Positions 10,537 to 21,660 of a stretch of DNA of 64,000 bases are shown here, piece by piece. The notes beneath the pieces are model-generated. The model did not search any database. It saw only the letters and a program-made list of their open reading frames with translations, and was not told where the DNA came from. Source of the DNA: Paraspadella gotoi (taxonomy: Eukaryota; Chaetognatha). The DNA is taken from NCBI GenBank assembly GCA_051294375.1, contig CM119265.1:348328-412327 (forward strand), read 5' to 3'. Made by a program: the position numbers and the translations under genes. Numbering within the stretch: position 1 is the stretch's first letter; every line of letters begins with the position of its first letter.

Positions 10537-11186
10537 TGTGGCAAGTACATAAGTAGACGCCACAGTTGACGAAGACTTGGCAGCGTCAGCGTCACGTGAC
10601 TAAAGCATTGGCGCCACGAATATGAGGATGGCGTTCGATGTTGCAGGGAAAACGGGCCGAGTTAAGATTCGTTTTAATCGTTTTAAATTTAATGTTTCAT
10701 GAGTTTATAGAGATTAATCGATGAGATTAATTCAGTTAATTCGATGAGATTAATTGATGACATTAATCGAGTAAAAACATTATTTGAGATTCACGAGTTT
10801 TTCTCCAATATATCAAAATGTATTTTCTTACATTAAATATTGAGAATTAAAAACGATTTTGAGTCAGAAAACGAAAATAATGTATTCTTCATGAAAGCAA
10901 AACAAGACTGAAAACAATCTGTTTTTCAGATTTGAAAGTAAACGTCGTCGAACAAAAGGTTTAAGAAACAAACGCCATCTTGTTTTATCAGAGCAATTGA
11001 AAACGGTTGAAACAAAACAAAAGATGAATCGAGTTAAAATCATTAATCAAGATTTGAGTTCAGAATTTTAAGCCGCCCGGATGGCAGTGGGCACTTAGCC
11101 AGGCGTCCCGGACTCTCGATACCGGGTTCGATTCCCGGAGCGGATTGATGATTTATAAAATAAATACTCTTCGTTCGACGGCTACC
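10537..11186 (-). repeat. 5' LTR of copy B
   Basis: In plus view it starts TGTGGCAAG after the primer site and ends CGACGGCTAC next to degenerate telomeric repeats. About 650 bp. The TGTGGCAAG start is shared with copy G. It carries the tRNA-like segment at 11073-11143. Confidence 0.75.
11073..11143 (+). promoter_or_regulatory. tRNA-like segment in LTR B
   Basis: This is one of the best tRNA-like folds here. The acceptor-like CCGCCCG pairs with CGGAGCGG with one mismatch. The D arm is TGGC...GCCA. The T arm CCGGG-TTCGATT-CCCGG is perfect and contains the B box GGTTCGATTCC. The A-box-like sequence is TGGCAGTGGGC. 71 bases, on the strand opposite to the element. The anticodon arm is short, so it is not called a functional tRNA gene. 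Confidence 0.7.
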
Positions 11187-11253
11187 AACCCAACCCTAAC
11201 CCAATAAACCCTAACCCCTAACCCTAACCCTAACCCTAACCCTAACCCTAACC
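11187..11253 (+). repeat. Telomeric CCCTAA repeat
   Basis: About ten units, slightly irregular at the left, between the 5' LTR of copy B and the 3' LTR of copy C. Confidence 0.93.
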
Positions 11254-11720
11254 TGTAGGTGAGACAGCAGGTGGCACGAAAAAGGAATTAAAAACAGAAT
11301 GGTGAATCCGGCCAACAGGGCTATTTAAAGAGTTTCAATCCAAGATGTCTGCCAACAGGCGTTTTAAATCCAAACAGTCATTCTAGATGGAAGATGGCTG
11401 ACAAATGAACATCGACAGTCTCCTTTGATATTAACTTGTTTCCAAACGTTAATAAGGTTGAATTAAGATATTCATTCAACAAGTGCCCGGTGGCATAATG
11501 GTTAAGACTTCTACTGTCGTCCATTAGGTCGCTGGTTCGAATCCAGAAGTATTCAGTTATTTATAATAATTAAATATGGCTCGGATTCGATATAAAGTAA
11601 GATAATATTATTCGGTGCCACTAACAATTAATACTACTACTAATATTAATAATAATAATTAGTTAAAGCTTGCGCGAACTGATTAATAATTAAATAGATT
11701 AATTATTTTACTTCGCTATA
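11254..11720 (-). repeat. 3' LTR of copy C
   Basis: Plus view: TGTAGGTGAGACAGCAGGT at the telomeric border, ending CGCTATA before the C-rich polypurine complement CGCCCCCC. Matches 17268-17731 with small indels. Contains GGTGGCACGAAAA near one end and CGGTGCCAC near the other, a weak subterminal inverted repeat. Confidence 0.88.
11483..11554 (+). promoter_or_regulatory. tRNA-like segment in 3' LTR of copy C
   Basis: A-box-like TGGCATAATGGTTA, anticodon-loop-like ACTGTCGT and B box GGTTCGAATCC, spaced as in a tRNA. The same segment is in the other LTR (17501-17574). No TTTT terminator follows closely. Confidence 0.7.
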
Positions 11721-12122
11721 CGCCCCCCAGTCGAGAACGGGGGAAAATTTTTAACACGTGAACGACTAAAAAGCTTTTCGAAGAAAAAATATGATTTCCA
11801 CTACGGTTTGAAACGGGATTAGAGAAACACTCCTGAGTGTTAAAATGTAAATAAACATAACTCCGGATATAAAATTCGTAGACGATTGATTTTTGGTAAA
11901 TCAACAACTTGTTTAGAGAGGAATCGATTGGCTATTAAACATTGTTAATATTGTTTTTGCTTCGAGAATTACGGGTCACTACTGTGAGTGATCTAATATA
12001 AAGTTATGGGAAAACTGAATCGAGTTCGAGTAGATCGAGATTTAGATCGAAGAAAAAGTGAGTTTAAGAGATGAGTTGAAAGTGACTAACCCTCACTCCT
12101 CCTGGAGCGTGCCGAGGCGGAG
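11721..12122 (-). other. 3'UTR and polypurine tract of copy C
   Basis: The complement of the tract (CGCCCCCCAG) is followed by about 400 AT-rich bases without a supported gene. The pol stop is at 12123. Confidence 0.6.
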
Positions 12123-15100
12123 TTATCCGGAGGTGGAGGCGGTCTCCTGAAGGAGGCGGGCCAGGACCTGGGCGTAGGAAGGGCGGTCGTTCGTCTCGAT
12201 GTTATTTAGATTCGATCTCTTCGTTGCTCGGTAGGAGAAATTATCCGGTGTGGGGCGAGAGAAACAAGGGATTCGCGTGGATGGATTCGAAGAGGCGGGA
12301 GGTGAGGGCGGAGGTGGGTGAGCGACTGTTTCCTCGTCGTTACGCGAATTTGAATTGTTTTCAAGTAAATTTTGATTCGAATTTCGATTTTCCTCATGAA
12401 TTAATTTGTTTCTCCCTTCGTTTTCGAATTGGGGGAAAAGGGGAGAAGGAGAATGAGGAGATCGGGGAGAGAGAGATTGTTGGGGAGAGGGAGACGGAGA
12501 GGAGTTGGGCTGGGGGAGAGGAGGAGGAGGAGGAGGAGAGGAGGGTGGTTGAAATGAGTTAGAAAGAGGGGGAGGAGCGGGCGAGTTTTTCGAAGTTGCT
12601 GATCGAAGAATTCGCGATGTTTTTTCAGGGATTCGCGTTCGTATGCCCGGCGGTCGGCCGGGAGGTGGAGGCGAGGGTGGCGGCGATGGCGTTGACGGTC
12701 GGCTATTGGCGTCGACGTCGTCGTCGTCCGCCTCCCACGCTGGTTTTACTCGAGAGATTGAGATTGTCTCTGTTCCTCTTCCGGGGAGTTCGATTTTGAA
12801 CGTTAAGTCATTACGTGAGATCACGCGAAATGGGCCGAGGTAAGGAGCGGAGAGGGCGTTGCCGGAGGCGCCGCGGCGGACGTAGACGTGCGTGGCGCGG
12901 CGTAACGCTTCCGGAAGTTGNNNNNNNNNNNNNNNNNGGGTCGATGTTTTAGTCGGTTGTAATCTGGCGACCTCGAGACGGAGATTCGCTAGCGTGCGGC
13001 GGCGTTGACGATTTTCCTCGGCGTCACTTCCGGTCCAGACCGGAAGTAGGTCTCCTGGGATGGCGACGGTTTCGCCGAATACTAATTCGGCGGGTGACGC
13101 CCCTATGTCGGGTTTCAGCGTAGTTCTTATCGATAATAGAGAGCAGGGGAGTTTCCAGAACCAGTCGCCGCGATGATCGGCGCCGAGGGCGATGAGAGAT
13201 TCTTTCAAACGGCGGTGGAACCTTTCCACCAGCCCGTTCGATTGTGGGTGGTACGCTGATGTTGGTTGATGCTTTATTCCCCAGGATTGTAGGAGTTGTT
13301 GCCACGTTGCCGATAGAAATTGAGATCCTCTGTCTGTAGTGATGATTGATGGGACGCCAANNNNNNNNNNCCATCCATGTACAAAGGCATCGGCTACGGT
13401 TTGGGCTGCTATGTCCTTGAGGGGGATGGCCGTAGGCCAGCGAGTGAATCGGTCAACGATTGTGAGGACGTAGCGAAATCCATTGGATGGGGGAAGTGAG
13501 ACAATATCGACGTGTAGATGTGAGAAACGTCGGTCTGGGGTTTCAAGTGATCCGATCTCGGGTATAGTGTTTTTTATCACTTTAGCCCTTTGACAATCAT
13601 GGCACTCTCTTGCCCATTTTGTCACATCTGATCTCATGGATGGCCATACGAATTTTTCGGATATGGTTTGACGTGTGCGTTCTATTCCCGGATGACCCAG
13701 GTTGTGGATAGCCTGGAAGACTTTTTTCCTCCAATTGTAGGGAACGAACGGTCTTAGTGGGCCGTTACTCACGTCTACAAAGATCTCCTGTGAGCCGATG
13801 GGAATTTTTCGAAATCGGAGACCTGATTGTGGCTCTTNNNNNNNNNNGGTTGATCTTTGGCGAGTTGTTCTAGGTCAAGGCCGTGATCTAATACCGAATT
13901 AATGATGCAGTTGAAGTTTTCTTGTTTGTCCTCAGCCACTGGCTTTGACACCGCTGCGATTATGGGCGGGAGCGAATTTGGAGCTTGGACGTTAGAGAGA
14001 GAAGGGAAGAGAGGAGGTGGGGTAGGGCTTGGCGGCGGAGGAGAGGGCGGAGTGACGATTTCTGTCGGCGTTGTCGTTACATTTGGACGAGATAGGGAAT
14101 CTGCAACGACATTTGCTTTCCCTGCCAAATATCTTATGTCGGTGGTAAACTCCGCTATCCCTGATAACTGGTAAGTTTGTCTAGCGGTATGCGGTTCTGT
14201 TTTTTTAGATAGAGCCGGGATGAGAGATTTGTGGTCAGTATATAGCGTGAAGTTTTGACCTTCAATCATTGGCCTAAAGTGTCGTATGGCTCGAAATGCA
14301 GCAAACAATTCCCTATCAAAGGGTGGCCATTTCTGTTGATTGCTTTGCAATTTCGCCGAAAAAAATGCCAATGGTTCCCATCCAAGGGGGCCTCGCTGTT
14401 CGAGGACGGCGCCCACTGCTGTGTTTGATGCATCTGACGTTACTGCCAGTTGAGCGCCTGCTCTTGGATGTCTGAGGAGAGCTGCTTGGGCTAGAGCTTG
14501 TTTTGTGGCTTCGAAGCTTTTCTGACAGTCGTCAGTCCATTTAAGTGTTTTGGGCTTGTTTTTTAAAGCTTCAAACAGATGGAACATGTGTTGAGCGCTC
14601 CTGGGAATGAACCTGCGGTAATAATTAATCATTCCCAGGAAACGCTGTAACTCCTTAATTGTAGTTGGAGGAGTGGTTTCCATTACTGCGTTGACTCTCT
14701 CTGGTAGTGGGGCGATGCCTTTTGCATCAACTCTGTAGCCTAAAAAGTCGACGGAGTTTTGTCCCAAGGAACATTTTTTCCTGTTTACTACCAGGCCATT
14801 TTGATGCAGTGCATCGAAGACCTCTTTAAGGTCTTGTTGATGTTGCTGTGGATTCTCAGATGCAACTAATATGTCGTCTATGTAGACGAACACGTGGGGT
14901 AGGCCTTGCAAGATTTCGTCCATTAATCGCTGGAAATCTTGCCCAGCATTTTTAAGGCCAAATGGAGTGCGAGGGAAAACAAATAATCCAAACGGGGTGA
15001 TTACTCCCGTTTTTTTTATGTCCTCTTCAGCAACGGGAATTTGGTGATAGCCTTTTAATAAGTCTATCTTGCTGAAAATTGTTTTCCCGGATAGATTGGC

Positions 15101-15910
15101 GTTAAAATCGTTTAGTGTTTTAACCGGGTATTTGTCATCGATTGTTGCATTGTTAAGGCGACGGAAGTCGCCACAGACTCTGTATCCGCCATCTGGTTTG
15201 CCTACTACATGGAGAGGCGATGCCCAATCGCTTTTTGCTCGTCGCGCGATTCCCAATTCGCAGAGTTTTTCTAACTCTGCACGAGCGACTTCTAATTTTT
15301 CAGGCGACAAGCGTCGAGCCTTTGATTGGATTGGCCTGCCCTCAGTTGGAATAAAGTGTTTCACTCCGTGTTTTGGTTCTTTGGGCTGAAAAGATGGGGT
15401 GCATAAATCTGGGTATGAGTCTAGTAGCTTGTAAAAAGGATCATCAGCTTGATCCACGAAGTTCACTCTTGGAGGATGTGGGATTGTTGTTGGACATGCT
15501 TTGAGGGTTGTAAAATCGGTGAGGTCGATTAAAAGGCCGTCACGATGGTTGGGAGCCAGATAATGCTCAGCGAGAAAATCTGCTCCCAGGATCGGCTGTG
15601 AAACTTTGGCTATCGTCACGGTGAATGGAAATATTCTACCGTCGAGATGGACCTCTACATCTCGGTAGCCAAAACATTGTATTGGGGTGCCGTTGGCTGC
15701 CTGCAATTTGACTCCATTGGCTCCTCTAACTATATCTGCTGCTGTTGGGGGAATTATGGAAACTAAAGCGCCCCCGTCGATTAACCATTCCAGTTTGTTT
15801 TTGTTGTCGTGAATGTAGAGGAGCGATCCATTGTCTTTATTCTGGCCGGATGGGACGGCATTCACATCCGTCCTCCGGCCGAGGCGTTTTCCGGCTTGAA
15901 TCGGAAACAC
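12123..15910 (-). CDS. pol: Pol polyprotein, copy C, split by a gap
   Basis: Two open stretches (15910-13775 and 13772-12123) belong to one Pol; the break coincides with ten Ns at 13838-13847. Protease has DGG at residue 45. RT has KIDLLKGYHQIP and YIDD. RNase H has TSDAS, FDREL and YTDHKSL. Integrase has HNLGHPG...CHDC, HVDIV, TTDRGSQ and GLVERFH, then GPFR. Two more gaps interrupt the integrase region. A 90-residue proline-rich linker precedes the tail FSRPTPDNFSYR...PSYAQVLARLLQ. The frame begins in the -1 register of gag. Confidence 0.88.
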
Positions 15911-16921
15911 CCTGCCGCGCAGTTCTTGGCTTTATCGCCAAACATCTTGTGATAGTAGCAGATGTTGACAGTAGAAGTAGTTGTGCCGCTGTTTTGTGGT
16001 TTCGGGTTTGTCTTTGTTGTAAATGGTTTTTTGTTGTTGTTGTTATTGTTTGTAATTGTTCTTGAGGCCGTACGATTCTGTATTTTTCCTCGATTAATTG
16101 CGTTGACCTCCTCGAATTGTCCTTCCTCTGGCATTAGTGGAGGGACGGCTGCATTGACGCCTGATGATGTCGTTGGATGAAGGAGTTTTCCATCCCTGTC
16201 GAAATAAGAGTCGGCGAGATCGGCGGTTGTGTCGGCGTCGAGTTTTTTCACTCTCTCCGTGAGGCTGCGTTGCACCTCGACAGGGAGACGTCGTAGAAGG
16301 CTCTCTTTGAGTATGTCGTCGACTGTGATGTCGCCGGCGCGATCCTTCATGATTGCCATCAGCTGAGATGGACGTCGACCGTCGCGATCGATGCCGTCGA
16401 GAATAGACGCCGCTTGTTGTGTTTTAGTACGACCATATTCGGCGTTTAAATAAGCGATGAATTGGTTCCAGCGGTCTTCAGTTGGTGCTCCATACAGAAA
16501 TGCATTTATTCGAGGATTATCACTGACGTTAAACTTGTCCTCAAGGTGAGCAAACTTTTCTGGCGCCGTCGAGATGTTTGCACGCACGTAGGCCGCCTCT
16601 ACGCGGCGAATCCAGATCTCCACGTTATCTGCATCGAATTCTGGGAGTTTGGGTTTCTTTAGTGCTGAGAATTGAGCTGAGAAAGCGCGCGTGAAGTCCG
16701 CGTGTGGATCGGGCGCCGTCGCCATCGTTCTGGCGTCGGAGAAGTTGGANNNNNNNNNNGGTGTGAAGGTGAAGACTCCGGGAGAGCCTCGAGCCGATGG
16801 CGAGATTGATTTCGCTCGTTGGCCGCGGCCGNNNNNNNNNNGGTAGCGTGAGATGACTTTGAGAGGCGTCGCTTTCTGACCCTTGGCGTCGCGCCGTTTG
16901 TCTTGTGACGATTGAGCTCAT
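15862..16921 (-). CDS. gag: Gag, copy C, interrupted by two gaps
   Basis: The likely start is the ATG at 16921 (MSSIVTRQTARRQ). Ten-N gaps at 16832-16841 and 16750-16759 change the apparent frame, and reading is clean from 16725 (MATAPDPHADFTRAF) to the stop. The capsid-like domain includes LPEFDADNVEIWIRRVEAAY. The zinc knuckle is C-YY-H...GDKAKNC-AAG-C. The stop overlaps pol by 49 bases. Whether this copy codes depends on the true gap lengths. Confidence 0.8.
15886..15892 (-). promoter_or_regulatory. Putative relaxed -1 shift site, copy C
   Basis: The gag codons CCG GAA AAC give GGAAAAC in heptamer phase, near the gag stop. It is not fully canonical, because the P-site tRNA would re-pair with one mismatch. 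The same heptamer is kept in D, E and F. Confidence 0.5.
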
Positions 16922-16996
16922 CCGGCGTCGTTTGTGATGAGGAGGGTGTTGGGTGAGTGGGAGGGAAGGGGGAGAAGGGGAGAAGTGGTTAGAGAT

Positions 16997-17033
16997 GGCA
17001 AGGAATCGCCAAATATCTCTCACACGCCTTGCC
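16997..17033 (-). promoter_or_regulatory. Leader hairpin, copy C
   Basis: GGCAAGG (16997-17003) pairs with CCTTGCC (17027-17033). On the element strand the stem starts just after CTCAG|GTA. Equivalent hairpins are at the same place in B, D, E, F, G and H. Confidence 0.65.
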
Positions 17034-17247
17034 TACCTGAGGAAAAGGCGAATTTCGTTGAAGCTTCTCCCTTTTGATGTCGACGCCCTTTGTTTTGATT
17101 TGTCTTAGATTTGTTTTGAAGGTAAAGTTCAGAGATTTTGTCGAATTGAATTTACAGTAACAGGAGAGGCTCAGAAAACAGGTTGCCTAGTTTTAAGTTT
17201 TGATGAATAAGTGCTAACAGTTGAGGTTTCAGAAGGTTGGTTTATTT

Positions 17248-17265
17248 TCAGAGTTGGGATCACCA
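17248..17265 (-). other. Primer binding site, copy C
   Basis: TGGTGATCCCAACTCTGA on the minus strand, two bases after the LTR end CTACA. Confidence 0.65.
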
Positions 17266-17267
17266 CT

Positions 17268-17731
17268 TGTAGGTGAGACAGCAGGTGCACCGAAAAAGGA
17301 ATTAAAAACAGAATGTGGTTGAATCCGGCCAACAGGGCTATTTAAAGGTTTCAATCCAAGATGTCTGCCAACAGGCGTTTTAAATCCAAACAGTCATTCT
17401 AGATGGAAGATGGCCTGACAAATGAACATCGACAGTCTCCTTTGATATTAACTTGTTTCCAAACGTTAATAAAGGTTGAATTAAGATATTCATTCAACAA
17501 GTGCCCGGTGGCATAATGGTTAAGACTTCTGACTGTCGTCCATTAGGTCGCTGGTTCGAATCCAGAAGTATTCAGTTATTTATAATAATTAAATATGGCT
17601 CGGATTCGATATAAAGTAAGATAATATTATTCGGTGCCACTAACAATTTATACTACTACTAATATTAATAATAATATTAGATTAAAAGCTTTGGCGATTA
17701 ATAATTAAATAGATTAATTATTTTACCTTAC
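17268..17731 (-). repeat. 5' LTR of copy C
   Basis: Nearly identical to 11254-11720 over most of its length; differences are mainly one-base indels. The last few bases (near 17725-17731) differ from the left copy where telomeric repeats begin, so that border is approximate. Confidence 0.88.
17501..17574 (+). promoter_or_regulatory. tRNA-like segment in 5' LTR of copy C
   Basis: Same A box (TGGCATAATGGTTA) and B box (GGTTCGAATCC) as in the left LTR. The loop here reads GACTGTCGTCC, resembling an Asp-type anticodon loop (GTC), but acceptor ends do not pair well. Confidence 0.7.
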
Positions 17732-17897
17732 GCCTAACCCTAACCCTAACCCCTAACCCTAACCCTATAACCCTAACAACCCTAACCCTCTAACCCTAAC
17801 CCTACCCTAACCCTAACCCTAACCCTACCCTAACCCCCCTAACCCTAACCCTACCCTAACCTAACCCTAACCCTAACCCTAACCCTAACCCTAACCC
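17732..17897 (+). repeat. Telomeric CCCTAA repeat
   Basis: About 27 units with occasional lost or added bases, ending ...CTAACCC directly at the TGTAG of the LTR of copy D. Confidence 0.95.
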
Positions 17898-18335
17898 TGT
17901 AGATAAGAGATATCCTGGCGCCATGTGGACATGAGCATGAGTGAGGACAGAACCAAATCATTCTCCTTTAAAGGTAACAATCACCTGCTGCTTCACAATC
18001 AGCAGCCATCTTGTGTTATATGATCGATGACGACTAATTAAGGAACTATGTTAAACAAAGGTCATCGATGGAGATCAGTAACATAATAAAACCAGGTTTT
18101 GGTCGTTTCCAGATAAAAGCGCTTAACAGTATAATGGTTAAGACGTCGGACTGTGGATCGCTGGGCTCGTGGTTCGAATCCAGAGAGGTGAGTGTTATTA
18201 TTAATTTATAATATTAATCAGGAGACTCGATATGATCTAAAATATCATTATCGATAATTACTTAAAAATTAATATTGATTTGGTTTCGATTAAAATTAAT
18301 TATCATTAATTTTGGCGCCAGGTACAAAGGCTATA
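17898..18335 (-). repeat. 3' LTR of copy D
   Basis: 438 bp, from TGTAGATAAG to AAGGCTATA, next to the polypurine complement CGCCCCCTAG. Carries the inverted pair CCTGGCGCC (17914-17922) and GGCGCCAGG (18314-18322) just inside its ends. Right-hand partner: 24519-24942. Confidence 0.9.
18119..18190 (+). promoter_or_regulatory. tRNA-like segment in 3' LTR of copy D
   Basis: A-box-like ACAGTATAATGGTTAAGA, loop-like GGACTGTGGATC and B box GGTTCGAATCC. Just upstream is TTTGGTCGTTTCC, also found before the tRNA-like segments of E and F. Repeated in the right LTR at 24726-24797. Confidence 0.7.
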
Positions 18336-18748
18336 CGCCCCCTAGAAAAAATTAGGGGAAAAAATTTTTCGCTTAATTTTATCTAAAAATAAGCTTGCCT
18401 TTGTTTCGAATTTGTGTACTAATTTACAAGTTAAAGTGAACACAGAAAATAGAAAAATAACACTTATGTGTTCAACGGAAAAAAACGGTAATGAAAATTG
18501 ATGTAAAATTGTAAATACGTTGGAGTTAGTATTCATTACTAACAATTTTGATGATATATACATTAACGAGTTGATTTCGGTGATTAATTGGTGATAATTA
18601 ATATCGAGGTGATTATCGGGTGATTAACGAGTTGATAATCGATAGTAACGGTAAAATTTGAATTAAAATTGAAATTGAAAGATTTCAAAGTAAAGGTTAA
18701 AGTTCGAATGAGACTTTAAAAGGGGATTGTTTTTTTTTTAAAATGACT
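18336..18748 (-). other. 3'UTR and polypurine tract of copy D
   Basis: AT-rich, about 410 bases, no gene seen. It ends at the shared family-2 stop-region motif TGACTGACCCGTTC (plus view), also present at 31152 and 38880. Confidence 0.6.
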
Positions 18749-21660
18749 GACCCGTTCGATTTGATGCTGCAGTGTTTTTCTCTTCGCCGATTTGCTGTAG
18801 CATGTGTGATAGGACAGCGGCATATGATGGGCGGATTGAATTAATATCCGTTGGTGACGCTTGATTCTTCGCCTTTCGATAGGAGAAGTTTTCGGGGGTG
18901 GGTTTGGAAAAAATGTGGGGGGGAGGGGGGCGAGTAGGGGAAGGTATAGGTTGTTCTCCGGCCTCCGGATCGCCTCGCTCGTTATCTGAGTCTAAATCGA
19001 CGTCGTTGGGATTATTAGCTTCTTTGTTGTTTTGATTTTCCCGTTTGTTTACATTATTGTTTACATTTTTACTCGGTTTGTTTATTTTGAGATTTAGAGG
19101 GGGAAAATCGCTAGAGGGAAAGAGGTTTTGGGTCGGGGGTGGAGCGGGGATGGGTGGGGGAAGAGATTGGGAGGGGGGGGGGGAGGAGGAGGAGAGGAGG
19201 AGGAGGAGGAGGAGAGAACGAGTTCTCCGCTATATTTGATCGAAGGACCCGATTTGACGGAGTCGGAAAACGGGTTCGAATTCCGGGTCGACGGCCCGGG
19301 GGAGGCGGAGAGGGAGGTGGTGACGGCGTCCTGGGCGGGCTGGCGCCGCCGCTGGCGCCGGCGTCCTCGTCGTTCGCCTCGTACGCTGGTTTTAAACGCG
19401 AGATCGAAACGTTTTCATTTCCTCGCCCGGGGATTTGAATTCTAAACGTTAGTTGATCGCGGCTGATGACGCGGTACGGTCCGAGGTAAGGCGCCGCGAG
19501 AGACGGCGCCACGCCCCCTCGGCGAACGTAGACGTGAGAGGCGTGGCGCAGAGTTTCCGGTAGATGAATTTGAGGGCGACGATGAGTAGAAGTTGGGACA
19601 GGCTGGAGGCGGGCTATTTCGAGGCGTAAGTTGGCGAGTGTGCGACGTCGTTGATCGCGCTCGCTGGCGTCACTTCCGGTCTGGTTTGAAACGAGGTCGC
19701 CAGGGACGGCGATGGGTTCACCGTATACCAATTCAGCCGGAGAGGCGCCGACGTCGGGTTTCAGAGTCGTTCTGATGGCGAGTAAAGCGCAGGGGAGTCG
19801 CCAATACCATTCTCCCCTTGTATCGGCGCCGAGAGCGATGAGGGACTCCTTTAAGCGACGGTGGAATCTCTCGACGAGCCCGTTCGATTGTGGATGATAG
19901 GCCGTCGTGAGATTGTGGGAGATTCCCCAAGACGCTAACAATTGTTTCCACGTTGAGGACAGAAACTGAGATCCTCGATCTGTCGTTATTGTGGCGGGGA
20001 CGCCGAAGGAACTAATCCATCCGTGGACGAGGGCGTCGGCGACGGTTTTGGCGGCGATATCCTTCATTGGGACCGCTATTGGCCACCTGGTGAATCTATC
20101 GACCGCCGTTAGAATATAATTGTAGCCGTTTGAGTTCGGTAGAGTTACAATATCCACGTGGATATGGTTGAAGCGCCGCTCAGGTAACTCAAAGGTGCCG
20201 ATCTCTGGCACGGTGTTGCGAGTAACTTTGGAGCGCTGACAATCATGGCATTCGCGGGCCCATTTGGATACATCGGCCCGCATCGAGGGCCATACGAATC
20301 GTTCACTGACGGCCTGACGCGTTCGCTCGACGCCGGGATGGCCGAGGCTGTGTATGGTGTTGAAGACGCGTTGGCGCCAAGCGAATGGAACGAAAGGCCG
20401 GGGAGGGCCGTTACTGATGTCCACCACGATTGAAGTTTCGCCTAAGGGTATACGACGGAAGCGGAGGCCTGAGTTGGCGTCGTTTGAGATTCGGCGGTAC
20501 TCGGCGTCGAGAGGTTGGTCGATGGCCATTTTTTCCAAATCGACGCCATGTTGCAGAATCGATGAGACAAGTTGATTTAAACTCTGTTGTTTTTCCTCCG
20601 GTATTTCTTTGTCGATTGATGATATTATAGGGATGGAAGTGGGATTGGGGTCAGAGAGAGAAGGGAAGAGAGATTGAGGGGTGGGGGAAGGGGGTGGGGG
20701 AGATGGGGGAGGATTGGGATCTGGATTTTTTTCTATATTTGGACGAGAGAGGGAATCGGCGACTACGTTGGCCTTACCAGCGAGATATTGGATATCAGTT
20801 GTAAATTCGGCAATGCCGGCCAACTGGTAAGTTTGTCTCGCTGTATGGGGTTCCGATTTTTTCGCCAATGCTGGTACTAATGACTTATGGTCTGTGTACA
20901 AAGTAAATTGGCGGCCTTCGATCATCGTCCTAAAGTGTCGAATAGCTCTCCAAGCCGCCAGGAGCTCTCGGTCAAAAGGAGGCCAGAGCTGTTGGCTTTT
21001 CTGGAGCTTAGCCGAGAAAAATGCTAATGGCTCCCATCCTCGAGGTCCTCGTTGCTCAAGGACGGCGCCGATCGCTGTATTGGAGGCGTCCGAGGTGACA
21101 GCGAGTGAGGCGCCTGGGCGAGGGTGAGCGAGCATTGTAGCTTGGGAGAGAGCTTGTTTGATAGCCTCGAACGATTGTTGACAAGCTGGCGTCCAGTCCA
21201 GAGTGCGTGGCCTCGTCTTTGACTTCAGGGCTTCAAAGAGTGGGTAAAGGTGTTGAGCTGCTTTAGGCACGAATCGGCGATAATAATTGATCATGCCTAA
21301 AAATCTTTGAAGTTCTTTTATGGTGGTCGGAGGTGTCGTCTTGTTGATGGCTAGGACTCGATCAGGGAGTGGAGAGATACCGTTGGCATCGACGCGGTGG
21401 CCTAAGAATTCGAGAGACGATTTCCCTAGCACACATTTTTGTCGATTGACGACTAAGCCGTTGCTGTGAAGGATGTCGAAGACTTCCTTGAGGTGCTGCT
21501 CATGCTCCTGATGATCTTTGGAGGCGACTAAGATGTCGTCGATGTACACGAAGACATAGGGAAGGCCATCCAACAGCTCGTCCATCAGGCGCTGAAAGTC
21601 CTGTCCCGCGTTCTTCAATCCAAATGGAGTACGCGGGAACACATATAGACCAAAAGGGTA
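18749..21660 (-). pseudogene. pol: Pol (RT to C-terminal tail), copy D, frameshifted
   Basis: A long open stretch (21642-19111) carries RT from VFPRTPFGLKNAGQ through YIDD, RNase H (TSDAS, FDREL, YTDHKSL), integrase (HSLGHPG...CHDC, HVDIV, TTDRGSQ, GLVERFH) and GPYR. It then stops in the proline-rich linker. The tail FSKPTPENFSYR...PSYAAVLSHMLQQ is still readable further left (about 18910-18760) in another frame. At 21615-21660 a one-base shift separates this from the upstream Gag-PR-RT frame. Indels in homopolymer-like runs could be assembly errors or real decay. Confidence 0.85.

Larger units (their letters stand above)
5179..11186 (-). mobile_element. Copy B: Ty3/gypsy element with intact gag and pol
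   Basis: Order from right: 5' LTR (10537-11186), primer site, leader hairpin, gag, pol, 3'UTR with polypurine tract, then only 14 bases of the 3' LTR (5179-5192) before the broken copy A. Gag and pol have no internal stop or N. Family 1. Loss of the 3' LTR makes this copy non-mobile as assembled, unless the junction with A is an assembly artefact. Confidence 0.9.
11254..17731 (-). mobile_element. Copy C: Ty3/gypsy element with both LTRs
   Basis: Telomeric repeats lie on both sides. LTRs are 11254-11720 and 17268-about 17731. Gag and pol are complete except for five N gaps (12921-12937, 13361-13370, 13838-13847, 16750-16759, 16832-16841) that disturb the frame. Family 2 (YIDD). Confidence 0.9.

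Noticed and set aside
12420-12570. Purine-rich GGAGGAGG runs, also at 19140-19220, 32220-32280, 39240-39320, 44880-44940 and 52240-52300
   Set aside because: They are the opposite strand of the proline-rich linker codons of Pol, not separate regulatory tracts or microsatellites.
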